Shown here: in pieces, positions 23,294 through 36,100 of the stretch
How positions within the stretch are numbered: position 1 is the stretch's first letter
Layout of the letters: each line of letters starts with the position of its first letter
DNA from: Didymodactylos carnosus
Taxonomy: Eukaryota > Rotifera > Eurotatoria > Philodinida > Philodinidae
DNA: 55,024 nucleotides
Reading direction: 5' to 3'
NCBI GenBank assembly: GCA_905250885.1
Contig: CAJNOQ010000321.1
Span: 1-55,024, forward strand
The notes under the pieces: generated by a model
What the model saw: only the letters and a program-made list of their open reading frames with translations
Told to the model about the DNA's origin: nothing
Database searches by the model: none
Made by a program: the position numbers and the translations under genes

Positions 23294-24494
23294 TATCGTT
23301 TACACTTCATCATCTACAAATAGACACAAATAGTGTGACAAAATGATTATCATCCTTCTTTATAAAAAATATTGCTTATTCATAGCTAATTAAAAAAATT
23401 AGAAATCAGATTGTTGCCAATAATACTTTTGTAGTGGTAATCAAATTGTTAGAAAACGTTTAGATCTATTTGATGTATGACATGAAAGATTAAAAGTATT
23501 TTTTTTGACCGAAGAAAAGATCGAGTTTCTCATATCTTATAGACAAAAGAATAAGAATGAAACACTAATAATTCATAATTATAGCAGTCTAATTCTTCTG
23601 TTCCTTGTTCTAAAATTTTTCATCACTCTAAATTTTGCTGGCTCTAACATGAATGTCAATCATACTCGTTTTTAAGTTTATAACTCTTGTTCTGCACGAT
23701 TTAACTACATTCTTTTATTTTTGTAAAAAATAAAAAAAATAAAACTTCAATTATCTGTGAAGAAATGATGTTTGCATTTCAATTCGCATCTGTCTGATGT
23801 CTTGTAAATAGTTTCTGTAGAAAAGATGTATTTAGATGAGTTTTGTGCAATATTTATCATTCGTCGCTTCAATTTTTTTTTTTTGTTGAAAAAAAAAGTT
23901 TCAGCACATATGTTTATCTCATTTTTCTAATTTTGTAGAATAGAGAAATATATCAACATTTATGTTATGCAAGACATTCAAGATAATAACGATACGTTTT
24001 TCGGAGAAATTAAAATTTTTCAGCTCAGCTTTCGTTCTATTATTGAGGAGAAAATGATGAATAACAGTATTAAGCTTGAAAGATATCTTTTTGCTGTTGT
24101 ACAAGAAAAATTTTAGACATCACCACTAATTTGAAAAAAGTAAATCTCCAACTTATCGCAGTAGAAATTTAAACGGTTTGCACATAATCTTAGTAAAATA
24201 TACTTGAATAGTTTGCTTCCAAACTGATAAAGCAGATTCAACAGTACAGTATATTTAACATTGAATAAAAAATTGAAAAATGACACGTTTTTCATCTAAC
24301 TTATAAAAGATGAAGCTACATCTACATTTCCAAACTTGATTTAAAGTAATTTGTGAAATGCTATAAAATAAGCTAAGATCGAACTAATCATTTCATTTTT
24401 CCAGTAAAGGACTAGGATCACTTCATTTTGAGATAGAAAAGATTAAAACCGTTCAAACATTAACATTTTTCTGTGATAGGAGTCTTAAACGGTT
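23294..24494. other. Upstream region of the SLC12 gene, no further gene seen
   Basis: This is the 5' flank of the minus-strand SLC12 gene. A TTTGTAG acceptor on the minus strand (AG at 23315-23314) lies 20 nt before the ATG. The rest is A/T-rich with short homopolymer runs, and the open frames at 23919-24104 and 24113-24295 are low complexity. Confidence 0.5.
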
Positions 24495-24912
24495 CAGTTA
24501 CATCTAGGTATGCACCAGTTACGGACCAGTTAATTCCGACTGTTTTTTGGGGTATCAAGAAAAATTGTTATAACGTGGTTATTAATAATCGCTCAGACTT
24601 GCGAAACGTCTCATTTTGCAGACAAATGTTTGTTCTATACATTTGTATGGAAGAGAGAAGCGTTCTTAACGAATTACTGAAGAGGCATGAACAGTTATGT
24701 AACTGGTGACCAGTTACCACGTACAGTTACGGCATTTAAGAATTGCTCACATTTTTGTCACAATTAACTTTAACTTTTTTTTTCAACAAATACATACAAC
24801 AAACATTTGTCTATGTTCCGCAAGTCTGAGAGATCCTTAAGAATCGCGTTATAACAATTTTCTTGGATGCTCTAACACCAGTTATATAACTGTTGCATGC
24901 CTAGTTGCATCC
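24495..24912. mobile_element. Foldback element with arms of about 140 bp
   Basis: The left arm (about 24495-24645) and right arm (about 24781-24912) are imperfect reverse complements. Shared words are TCTAGGTATGCACCAGTTA / CTAGGCATGCAACAGTTA, AAAATTGTTATAACG, CTCAGACTTGCG and GACAAATGTTTGTT. The loop includes GTAACTGGTGACCAGTTAC, itself a near-perfect palindrome (24700-24718). No coding capacity; no target duplication identified. Confidence 0.7.
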
Positions 24913-27900
24913 GTATGTTAGGACCTAGCCGTAATCTTTCAGAGCTTTTTTTTATAACACGCTTGATATATTTTCTTTTAAAATATTCACACAAGTCTAT
25001 AATGGTTTCATTCTTTTCACGTAGCGAATATATTAATGATACAATATGAAAGGAAAACATGCCCAAAGAATGATGAATGGGCCATGTACGTAGCTAGAAT
25101 TTGAAAATAGCATAGAGGCAATATCTACGATAGTTTTAATCGATCGCCTCTAACAGTATATTGAAATAGATGTGCCAGAAATGACAATAGAAGATTGCTT
25201 AGGGCTGACTCTGCTATCGTTCATTTTATAGAAAAAGATTTACTCTATATTTCGTCACACGGGAAAAAAATCTTTTCCTAAAGGTAAAAGATCCAAATCT
25301 AGCCTGATAAAATCCATATGAGTGTCCTAGTTCGTCAGCTTCGATACGCGCAATAGAAAAAAAAGCAACGCAAACTGTTTATCAACGCATTCTCTATATA
25401 TTACTATTAATCTATATAAATAGATTATACTACCTATATTTTTTTTTTTTTGATGAATCGGTAAGAATTTCCGAGTTATACCAGTGGCTGGATAGAGGAA
25501 AAGGAAAATATCAGTATAAAAGTTGGATTTTTTTACCCTTGGTATCAAAATCTTTAGAAAAAAATAGTGAAATTTCTGACAAAATAACTTTATAGAGAAA
25601 ATATCTTTCATTCCGTCATTATATTCTTTCGTTTTTTTTGGAGGGGATGGAGTTGGTGGTAGGAATTCTATTATCGTTTTCATTTGCAAACAAAAGTAAA
25701 CTCTATTGTTTATATGTGTAAATATACAAGACTAGTTATGTTTTGATTAACTATTGACGAAAAGAAGATTTTTTTTCTATTACTAGCAATAGAATCGAAA
25801 AGAAAGTCAATAGTTTATTCATTATTTGCATTCAAAATGAATAGGTATAAATGACAAAATAAAAATAAAATAAAAAAGGGAAAAGGCGAAATTTGAGAAA
25901 TCATGAATTTGTTGATTAATTTTTATCATTAGATCTAGGTTATCGTATTTATAATGAATGGAAAAAACTCAACAATATTTGTATTATTTCTCAAGCATTT
26001 CTAGAAACTGACAATATTATTGCCAAGGGAAGAAAAAAAGCATTCCAGTATTATGTAAAAAATGTAAAGTTTTTTTTTCCTCTTGAACAATTTCAACAAT
26101 TTAGATAAAAAAAAAGAAAATTTTTTTAAAATGTTTTATCACTATTGTCACTCACTCGATTATAATTAAGAAAACATTTTCACGCTATTATATCTCATTT
26201 AAAGTGTTTTTATCTCCATAAATATTTGTCTTTTCCGTACAAAAGAGCTATTAAAAAAAAAATAACCATCAGGAATTTAATCCACCTTCTCTATTTAGAA
26301 AATAGATTAAATTATCTAAATATGTTCGAAATTATTATCATTTATTAGATTTTATTGTTCTTATTTGTATTATTATTCATTATGACCATAATTTACAGCC
26401 TATATAAATTGAATATTAATATATTAGTCTTTGTTACTATGTGTGTATATATATATACTATTCACACATCCATGTACCAGATATAGGATCATTTGTTAGA
26501 AGAAAAAGATAAACTGACAGAAAATAGTGTGTGTATAATATTTCTTCTTTTTTTAAATATGTCGACAGACGCAAGGAAAATATAACAGAACAAACGAGAA
26601 AAATTTATCATACGAGTCATATGTATGTAGTGTAATTTTATTCCACATTTCTGTATGATGATGGTGAATGAACACGGTGTCAAATATACATAAATAGAGA
26701 CTTGTTCACTATAATATAATGCCATGCTTTCTCAATATTTTTTCTTCTTTTTGGTAATAACATTATGAAAACAGAAGCAAGAGGCAGAAGAAAAAAAAAC
26801 ACATACTTAGAATCTATAGATATAAATGATCTCATCGGACACTTGAAACAAATAAATAAAAATAAATAAAATCTTCAACTTTACCGCTCAACAATTCCTC
26901 TAGTCTAATCTGAATCTGTAGAATATAGAACATTTATCATTTATCAGTATAAAATATAAAATGAATTTTCTCTCTCTCTCTCTGTCTCTCTGTTTTTCTC
27001 CAACCTTTTCTCAATTTTTGTATTATACGGTTAACTGTTCTGATATGTTATTAAAAAAAATTTTTGATGCATGTCAAAAAACACTATTTTTTAAGTAATG
27101 AATTTTGTAAAAAAAACATAATAGGTTTTTCTAAAGTAGAAAAATTAAAAATTCTCTGTTAAATTTTTATTTAAATTGGTTTCAGAAAAAGATGTAGTTG
27201 TGAACATTTTTTTACTTTCAGAAAAAAGAAAGAAAAAGAAATTGAATTCATCCAAGTATTTCAAATTATTGTTCCAGGAAATAGTTGAACTAGAAGTAAA
27301 CACAATTTACTACATCAGAAGCCATTCGAGTACTTTTTTGTTCCAGTCTTCAGTCATCAGCGACCAAAATCTTTTCCATTATTTTTAGTATTAATTTTTA
27401 AAATGAGATTCACTCTAAATCTACATCTTCTTTTTGGAAAGAATGAAACAAGAGAAAAAAGAGAGCGTTATCATTTTACCCGCGCCCCTCCCCCCTCCGG
27501 ATCAGAAACCTATCTCAGCTTAGGTAGATCTGATCTGCATCAAACTTTCAGGGAATGTTGACCATGTCAAAGTGTGGTAACGAAATTTTTTTTTGGTGCC
27601 GCTAGCAACTGTTCGTGAGAGAGCGCCACAACGAGGACCAAAAATAGACGTCTACCACGCACAAGAATTCTCATTCCAGATAAATGATAGAGAGATCGGG
27701 CTGTTTTTGCTTTGCAGTGAATACCGCCTAGGAGTTGACAGAACCAGATTTTTGAATTTCTCATTTGCTGATTTCTGGTGTTTAACAGAACCTTAAAGTC
27801 CAAAAAACCTTAGAAATCCTCATTTCTATAAAAAATAGAAGCATAATTTAAAAATCGGACTCTCACAACTCCTAGCTGTAGGTGTTATCAAAGTTAAGAA

Positions 27901-28516
27901 AAATGTTCAAACAAATTGACGCAGAAAAATCTCCATGTCAAAATTATACAATTTTGAAAATTTTTCTGAACTTTTTAGCGGTAATCCAAGATCTTGAGTG
28001 AAGTAAGCTAAGATGTTTCAAGATCTTGACTTCCTGGTGTTTTTTCCAAGATCTTTTGACATTTCTTAACCCAAAATTTTGGGTACAAGAAATTTCACTA
28101 TCGCTAAAAATAGAAAATTTTCCAGGTTATCAAGTGTGCTGAATACGAAAAAGCACTTTTCTTTAACTCTAAATGAACTTTAATTTTTTGTCGGTGATAT
28201 GTTTGATTCTGTTAAATGCGTTTTACTTAAAAACTGTTTGAGCGTTAAATAATTTGTTGATACTTTGCTATAAGTTATCGATCATGGCAAATCTAATGAA
28301 CATGTGCGGCGCATGCGTGCGCTTATACAATAAAAGTGCAAAAAAGAGATTTTTTGTGCTATAGAGGTTCTAGAAAACTCACTCAAAACCTATGAAAAAT
28401 ATATTCTATCGACACAACAATTATGCCATTAGAAATAAGACACTTTGAGCTATCCAAAAATTTTCTCAAAAGCGATATTTTTGCCAAAAATCAGCATTTC
28501 TGACCCAAGGGAGGGC
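24913..28516. other. Gene-poor A/T-rich sequence with a dispersed repeat and simple repeats
   Basis: No exon with conserved content was found. Notable are a pyrimidine microsatellite at about 26963-26999 (TC repeats) and a T tract at 25440-25452. A G+C-richer patch lies at 27480-27500 (CCCGCGCCCCTCCCCCC). A dispersed repeat at 28006-28097 has an inverted relative at 44172-44253. The open frames at 27567-27803 (-) and 27593-27796 (+) overlap each other and match nothing I know. Confidence 0.45.
28006..28097 (+). repeat. Dispersed repeat copy B, inverted relative at about 44172-44253
   Basis: It contains AAGATCTTGACTTCCTGGTG, a TTTTTTCCAAGATC stretch and AATTTTGGGTACAAGAA. The reverse complement of 44172-44253 carries the same words in the same order and spacing (AAAATCTTGACTTCTTGGTG, GATTTTGGGTACAAGAAG). 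Shorter pieces with CAAGAAGTCAA and AAGATCTTGAC words occur near 45530-45600 and 47828. Confidence 0.65.
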
Positions 28517-28519
28517 CTT

Positions 28520-28750
28520 AACTGTTTTTGTCTATGTTACAATAAATTGAAAGAAACATTGTACAAATTTGAGAGACGTCTTGTTTTGTAGCTAAAAGTA
28601 TGCTTTTCAAAATCCACTCGGTTCATTCAATCGTATTTGCGCTACAACTAAAATGCAGTAAGCTGAAAATTAAAATCCATTTTTTTACGGAGATGGTGGT
28701 ATCTCTCAAATTTATAGAATGTTCGTTTCAAATATTGTAACATAGGCAAA
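28520..28750. repeat. Short foldback repeat
   Basis: 28520-28577 and 28692-28748 are imperfect inverted repeats of about 55 bp. The left arm has CTATGTTACAATAAATTGAA and the right arm the complement-type CAAATATTGTAACATAG, followed on each side by matching CTCTCAAATTT words. No coding capacity and no visible target duplication. Confidence 0.6.
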
Positions 28751-29487
28751 AAGAGTAAAGATAATAACACATTTACATTCTGTACGAGAATGTTTTTTCT
28801 GTCTGTTTTCGATATGATAAAAATTTCAAATGTGTTTATATAAAAACTTGATGATCATCTTTTTTTAAAATGGCGAGGGTCCTATTTCCAGATAGTGTAA
28901 CTTAATTTCGTAGCAACTTGTGCAATTTGACTGTAAAAAACGTTACATCGGCAATACGTTATTTATTTGAGATGATATAATTAAAACATTGTGCGCATTT
29001 ACTTTATTTCAAAGGGAAATTTTCCAAGTATTTTTTCTTGAGACCTATCTGATCATAGATAAAGTTTGATGCTGATCAGGAACCGTACATTCGTTTATGC
29101 CCGCACCAGAGTTCCCAGATGCTCAGGTCAGAAATGCGAAATAAAAAATCCCAACATGCAGAAAATTGCGGAAAATTTTTCTCAGAATGCGGAAAAAAGG
29201 CGGAAACGCATTTTCATCGTCTAACTTCAGCCGTTTTCATGCACAGAGAGTCAAAAAAATGTTTTCTCTAGTACTTTGTGGTTTAATGAAAAATAAATTT
29301 ATCTACTTATACAGAAAAGAACTCGGAATAATTAATTAATTAATAAATAGGAAAAGCTTTTACATCCTCATATATTATACCTTTCAAACAGTGCAGTCCT
29401 TGGCAAAACGATTCTTCAATGAGAAACTTTTTGCAACACTTACAAGAATATGGCACAAATAAAAAAAAAGAGAACAAGTTGATTTTT

Positions 29488-29664
29488 CTAGTCTTGTTGT
29501 AATGCTAATTTTATTTTTTTGGGACATCTTCTTCCCCTACGTTTACCAATAAGTTGTGAGACAGGCATTGTACCCCACATCATCCTTAAACCAATTGCAT
29601 GTATACATAAGTATTCTTTGAGATCATATCTACACGAACAAAACCATGGTAGTTTCCTTCTAGA
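29488..29664 (-). pseudogene. C-terminal remnant of a SWIM zinc-finger (MULE-type) transposase
   Basis: A 58-codon open stretch on the minus strand ends at a TAG (29490-29488). It contains WFCSCRYDLKEYLCIHAIGL, a match to the SWIM pattern C-x-C-x(n)-C-x-H with both Cys pairs and the His present. Then come GTMPVSQLIGKRRGRRCPKK and a short basic tail. A SWIM finger followed by a KRKRGRPKK-like basic segment is the C-terminus of many Mutator-like transposases, including families common in rotifer genomes. An in-frame stop lies just upstream (29667-29665) and I see no catalytic domain, so only the tail survives. It sits inside the element at 29107-30128. Confidence 0.75.
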
Positions 29665-29676
29665 CTATTCATTATT

Positions 29677-29860
29677 CCGAGATCTTTTCTGTATATGTAG
29701 ATAAATTTATTTTTTCAAGATCTTTTCTGTAGAATAAAAAAATAAATAAAATTTTCCGAGATCTTTTATGCAGATATGCTTAACTGACATTTTTCCGAGA
29801 TATTTTCTGTCTTTATTTCCTTCCGAGATCCATTCTCGTAATTTTTCGAGATATTTTCTG
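29677..29860 (+). repeat. Decayed minisatellite, CCGAGATCTTTTCTG unit, six copies
   Basis: Cores related to CCGAGATCTTTTCTG start at 29677, 29716, 29756, 29795, 29823 and 29846. The first four are spaced 39, 40 and 39 bp; the last spacings are 28 and 23 bp. The spacer sequence is T/A-rich and poorly conserved. The array is internal to the 29107-30128 element. Confidence 0.75.
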
Positions 29861-30136
29861 ATTTAGTTGACACGTTGTTTTTGGACTGTATATTTTTGAT
29901 TAAAATGAATAAGTTTAAACAGATCTGGCGTTGATGAGAAATAATTATAAATTGACGAGTGACTGGCTACTTAGTTGGACAATAGGATGAGAAGAGAATC
30001 CTCAATAGATAGAAAGTTTTCTTTTTAAATCTTATATGAACAGGGGAAAAACAGCAAAAGCAGAAAATGCTTAAAATGCAGACGAATTACAAAAAAAACT
30101 CCAAAATGCGGACCATCTGAGAACTCTGGACCGCAC

Positions 30137-33100
30137 CGTCTTTTACAACTTCTGCTCAAATACAGAAAAAATTTTCAACTTTTAACCAGTCGAAATAAGG
30201 ATGTTTAAGGATGTTTTCAATAAAAAAAATGATATGTCGATGAGAACTTGTTCATTAGTTCTAATAACTTGTGCACATAGATAACTTGATATGCTCCACA
30301 ACCCAGCACTCACAAAATCTATACAAATGGAAGTTCGTGATGCATTTCTATGGATTCTGAGTTTAATCAGGGATGATGAACGGCGATGTGGGCACAATAA
30401 TTATCCATGCTCAAGTAGATTTCAAGGAAAAATCGAGAAGATACCTGGAAAGGTTCTCTTACAGAGTCTTAGCCAATAACGACGAGCCATCAAGCGATTC
30501 CGCTAAGACTTTTAGAACGACTGGTTTAAGGAAAGTTTTAAGAAACTTTGAACTGGCGAAATTTTCCTTCTTTTCAACTTTTTCTTAATTATTTTCTTAA
30601 TAAACAGAACAAATCAGGCAAAGAAATTTTAAAATATTCTAACATATTCAAGTTGTTTCACAGAATTTAGTGGCAGAATCGACACTTTCGTCGTTCGAAA
30701 ATTATCGTATATATACATGTTCGATAGAAATTTTTAGAGCGATACGCTTACCGACTCTGAATATACTGGAACAGCCCTGTGTTTTTTTCATTCTCTTTAA
30801 AACCATATAAAATAGAGAGAATATGACATAGTCACAAAAAAGTACATGATAAACTTTCTTATTAATAATAAGAGACACTCTTCTTTTTAGATTTCAGTAC
30901 TAATACGACTGTTATGTAGATTAAACGTTTTTTCAAAAACTGGTCTTCGGTGATTGGAGATGAGACTGTTGACAGACATCTCTACTGTTTTTTATCATTA
31001 TAATATATGTCATCTTGTTAGTCAAATTCAACAAAATAAAAACAGCGTAGTTTTCTGGGCATTTCGTTCCTTCTGTAGTATACTCCACATCCATATATTT
31101 TGTGTTCAGGTAGAACTAACTGCTTGGAAATCAAAAATATTTGTAATAATTTGATAGATAAGTATATATACTGGCTTTACAAGGTTTCATACATCTGAAA
31201 AAGCGCGAGTCTACATCACTTTTCTATCAAAAGTTATTTAAAACATGCCTTGTACCACTGTATATTGAAATGGATAGTAATTATCATATTTCTAAAATTT
31301 AAATATTTTTTTTATAACTACACCTAAAATGTCTTTTAATGTTAGTTGTAAGATGTACGAATGCCGTGTGTTCATATTAACACTTGTAACAACAAGAGTT
31401 TTGCTTTGTGTTTCACTCGTTTGATATTACCCTGAGCATTGTTTATTCTATTACTATAGTTATATTTTGCACTTATCGTTTATACACATATATCTTATCA
31501 ACAAATGATTATTGATCTATTGAATTTATTCGACGTTGGTTGATTACTCTATTTATATCGGTTCCTCTAGAACTGACATTGGATCGTCGTTTGATTAATG
31601 ACTTTTGCGTACATTCATCCTGTTACTAGATGTAGAAGAAAAACGTGAAAAAGCGGTGCGAAACCTTTCATAATTAATGATATACTAAAAGAACCTTTCG
31701 TATTAAAAAGAATCCTCTGTACTTACTTTATGAAAGATTTTTGGAATCATTATTCACTTTTCATTCGTTTTAGAGATATGTTCGTTGTATAAGAGAAAAA
31801 TAAGTGCTATAACAAAGTAGAAATCTTAAATAAAATGAACATCTTATATTTTAATGTGAAATCATAAATTTACTCTAAAAATAACGAATGATTAATCGTC
31901 TTGTTTGTCAGATTCAGTAAATGAATAAACAATAGCTGCAGAATATCTCTTTTTTATTAACCGACTGAAAATTAGATAAGAAACAAATGTTTTACATCTA
32001 AAGGAATTTTCAAATTTGAGTAGATTGAAACACCTTATGCGTTAATTAAAAAGTAATCTAAACTTGATGTCTTATATACGAGTTATTTTGAAGGAAGAAG
32101 GCTCGTTTACGATTTCGCAGACGTTAAATTTGAACACACAGGCAGTACTTCTGGGAGTCTAAGTTGGAATGGAATCCATGAACTTACTGTGCATTTGTCT
32201 GAATAAGTGCTAGTTTATCAGTTCCCACCCAGCTGTAAATCAAATTGCAATAACAACATGACAAATTCACTAATTCTTAATATTTTCTCTCAAATAACAA
32301 TCATTTGTTTTTAGTAAGTATAACTTTATGTTCTACCAAGCATGATTTTTACTATTTTGTTGCTCTATAAAACGAACTATATTCACGTTGGTCAAATTAG
32401 ATTAAACACTTCAAATGTGTTGAAGTTTATTATTTTTTTTCTGTTAGATCCATCTCTATGATCAGTTCTATGACGTCAGTTTGTTCTTGTTCTACTTCAA
32501 TGACGATCTTTTGTGTAATAAAAAAACTTGTACTCATTACAAACGTCTTGCAAGAAAACGACATATGATAGCAACAAAAATTGAGTTTAGTTTTATTAGA
32601 TAAACTCAATTGAACATGAAAGTCGTGCGCCATTAAGTGACCTGTCCAATGTTGCGCTCAATTGATTTTCTAACACTTTAATTGTAAAGACATTGCCGAA
32701 CACTTTATACTGTCTACGTGCAAAGCAAAACTACGAACTCTGACACCAATTTGTATAAAGTTATTTCAATTATAAATCAAATGTATGGGAACTATAAGTA
32801 TTATACACTAATTATAGACAATGAATTAAAGTTAGTATGAATGTGGAATGAACCACTAGAACTAACGTAATAATGCCAGTTCTTCTGAAAGTTTCGATAC
32901 GTGAAGTATCGGGTGGACCAGATATAACAGGCGTTTTTTGTTTTCTGTTCTTTCTCATGCAGTCTCAACAATTTTGGAATTTTTTACCAAAAGATGCGCC
33001 GTGAAATTCTCAACAAAACCATATCTAAAGTTTAATTTTAGAACTTCAATCAAGAAAACTACGCAAATTATGCGAAAGGAGAAAAAAATAACTTTGTAAA

Positions 33101-36100
33101 TTTGGTATCTTTTTCGACTTGAACTTTTTTCTTCTGCTATTATTTTCGTAAAAAAGTGTAGCAACATTGAGAACACAATTCTTTTTGTACTTTTTCCTTG
33201 TGGTCTGTACAAAATTTCTTTTATAGAGCAGATGGTGTGCTGGAGAATGAAGTTTCAAAATTATGTCAGAAATCGACGTAGTTTCCAACAATGTGCCCGA
33301 GCAAGAAACGGAAAACATGATCGAAGTTTTGATTTTGCGATTAGGTAGTGAAGAGCAATCATTTCAGATCAAAACAAAACCAACCCCATCGAAAAATCTT
33401 TTGGAGTTATGGGACTTTTACTGAAAGCATCACTATACCCAGAACTTAAAAAATTAATGAAAAAACAACCGATAGAAAAATTATTATTTCTCCATGGGTT
33501 CTAATGTGAAAAAATGTGAAATGTAGCTAAAAGACAGAGCGAAGTCAGGGCTACATAACAGCTGATTTAGGTTTTCTTACTTTCAAAACGTTAACACAGG
33601 AAATTATTTTTGAGTTTAGAAAGTTTTCATTTTTCCTCCTTTGGTATAATTTGCAATTTTACAATTCTTAGTAAAAGGATTCAAATGAAGGAGATATTAT
33701 CTAAATCTTCTCGCATATGATAATAAAGGATCATAAGAGTTCGTTCAAATTTGACTATAGTTTGACGTAATATCTCTTCTATGATCCGCACTGAAGAGTA
33801 ACTCTCATGTGCTATCTGATAGATCAGCAGGAGAATTTTAGTCGCATAAATCTTTTTGGTCATCAAAAGATTTGTTTTTTGTCAACTGTCGATGATTATG
33901 ATCAGTCGGATGTGACCTCATATCACAGAGACGATAAATCGAGTTGTTGCTTTAAGGCATTATGTTGAGAGAAAGGTGATCGATTGTGATAGTGGTGCAT
34001 ATTTTCACTATAGAACGCTGTTGTTCTTTGACTTGATATAATTGAGTTTCATGTTTTTCTTACGTAAACGTTCTAAGTATTGAAAAATAAAGAAAGAATT
34101 AAGTCAAGTGCTGTGTGTATGTATATGTTCTGTGTACATGTCCAACAGTGTTTCGTTTCGTCTTCTTTTCTTCAGAACTTATGGTATTTTGATCTTTTTT
34201 ATTTAACTCCTCCTTTTCCTTTTCCTTCAGCTATTCTACTCTACTCTTCAATGTTTATTGCTAAATTTACTTTGTTTTTTTTCTTCAATTGTATATACGC
34301 TTCATTGACCAAAGGTGCCGACAATAAAACGACGTTGAGTACGAACCAAATTTGAACATTTTATATCGTGTAGGTATGAAATCAATATCACCCGAACTCT
34401 ATTTTCTTTCTTAACATTTCATAATATATAAATTATTCGTTAAAATCAATTCCCATTGAACAATAACAGTTTCCAAACCCCGAGGTTGTACTTGTGTGCA
34501 CGTTCAGAACTATCAAACTTTTTCAACAGAGTTCTGCAATGATCGTTTTCCTACGTAGAGAGTACAACTTTTAGTACTGTTAAAATCATGGGTAATGTGC
34601 TAATTTGTCATCAAAAATCAAAATTCTACTTTTGTAAACCTCATTTCAGTAGCATCAATCTAAAAGTAAAGAGAAATATTGTTATAAACAGCTTTTCGAA
34701 AGAATCTATGGAATGTGTTCCTTATGAGCTCATGACTCAACGAGTAGCAATGGCGGATGTCAAAGCTAATTGAATTTATTAGCACGTTCTTCTGTTATTT
34801 AAATGGTACAAATACTGGAAAACTTTATAATCGCATTTTGAAACTTGATCTTTAGCATCAAAGAAGATTGCGAATTAGCATATTCGCTTGAATTATCTAG
34901 AAGCCATACAATGAATTGCTTTTGAAAAATAAAGAACTTGTACAAAATCAAACGTAATCTCATTTTTGGTCAAGTTCTCTTGAGACGTCGCACTAGTTCA
35001 CCGAAATCTACGATTTATGACCATTTCCAGCTCTTCACGACCTTTCTTTAAAAAAGACATGATACTTTTAATATAGACTAAAAAACACAGAAAAGCTTGT
35101 AGAGCAAACTGTTTTCTCCAAAATATGACATCTGCACGATTTTTCTAACTTTTTCCCAAAGAAATTATAAATTTTATACGAAAAAGTCCTATTAAATACG
35201 TCTTCATTACTCCCACATGCCTTTTGCAAAAATGTTGGAACACTTCATTCGACACTTATTGGACTGAAATAAAGATCACTTTTTCTTTCCGACTGGTAAC
35301 GTTTCAAAATAAGAAACTTGTGTTCTTAGAGGATTTTCAGTATTCTTACTATACTTTTTTTTTACTTTCGATTTACATTTTCAACGTTTTGCACAAGCAC
35401 TGGATGAGAGAAGAGGATAACCTTGAAGAGTATTATTGGAAACATAAGAAATATCTAGGATAATGAAGAAAGGAGAAGACAACGAACTATATTTCCGAAA
35501 AATTATAGAAAAATATCTTTTCTTTTTGATTTGTACGAATTATATATACATCTGGATAAATAAATAAAAGAAAAAGTAGCTCGAAAGATGTTATCTGAAA
35601 GTTCTGCGCCATCAGTCATCTTTCTTTTTTTTTCATTCTGGTTGTATATGTATATTATATTCTTGATTTTTTGACAAATGAGAAGCAGACAAATGCCATT
35701 GTCTTTTGGCTATCAAAAACTCATCACTTCTATGGATGAATTCTTTTACATTGCAGATGCATGCTGTGCGTGTGTATCCAATCCAATAAGATTCTTCTTT
35801 TTCTTATTAGAAATCATCAAACGCCAAGAATAGACGTTCGACTTGAATTATTTTGTATTTTCTTCCTGCTATTATCGTACCTCTGCACACACTCATATAT
35901 ATATATACATACGTCATTACGTCTTCTAATAAAGACGAACGTGATTCCATTCCATCATCATTTGCATTACAATAAACGCTGTAACACGGTTTATTAAGAC
36001 AAGACAGAGACGCGCAACATGTATTACATTAAGAACATATTTAAAGTGGCAACAAACACATTCAGTTTACTAAAATTATTCTAATTTGATTTTATTCTCT

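Larger units (their letters stand above)
29107..30128. mobile_element. DNA transposon remnant with hAT-like ends, an 8-bp target duplication and a SWIM-finger transposase fragment
   Basis: The ends are CAGAGTTCCCAGATG on the left and its near complement CATCTGAGAACTCTG on the right. They are flanked by GCCCGCAC (29099-29106) and GACCGCAC (30129-30136), an 8-bp duplication with one mismatch. Subterminal regions carry repeated AATGCGGA / AAATGCAGA words in opposite orientation. The interior contains a minus-strand SWIM-finger fragment (29664-29488) and a decayed minisatellite (29677-29860), both listed separately. CAG...CTG ends with an 8-bp duplication are typical of hAT elements, and Mutator-like elements also make 8-9-bp duplications. 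The SWIM fragment would fit the latter better, so the superfamily is unsettled. Confidence 0.8.

Noticed and set aside
27567..27803. Two opposite-strand ORFs in a G+C-richer patch
   Set aside because: They overlap antisense to each other and neither has a recognisable domain or splice context.
29519..29704. Plus-strand ORF MGHLLPLRLPISCETG inside the 29.1-kb element
   Set aside because: The opposite strand carries the SWIM finger with correct Cys/His spacing; the plus-strand frame is its shadow.
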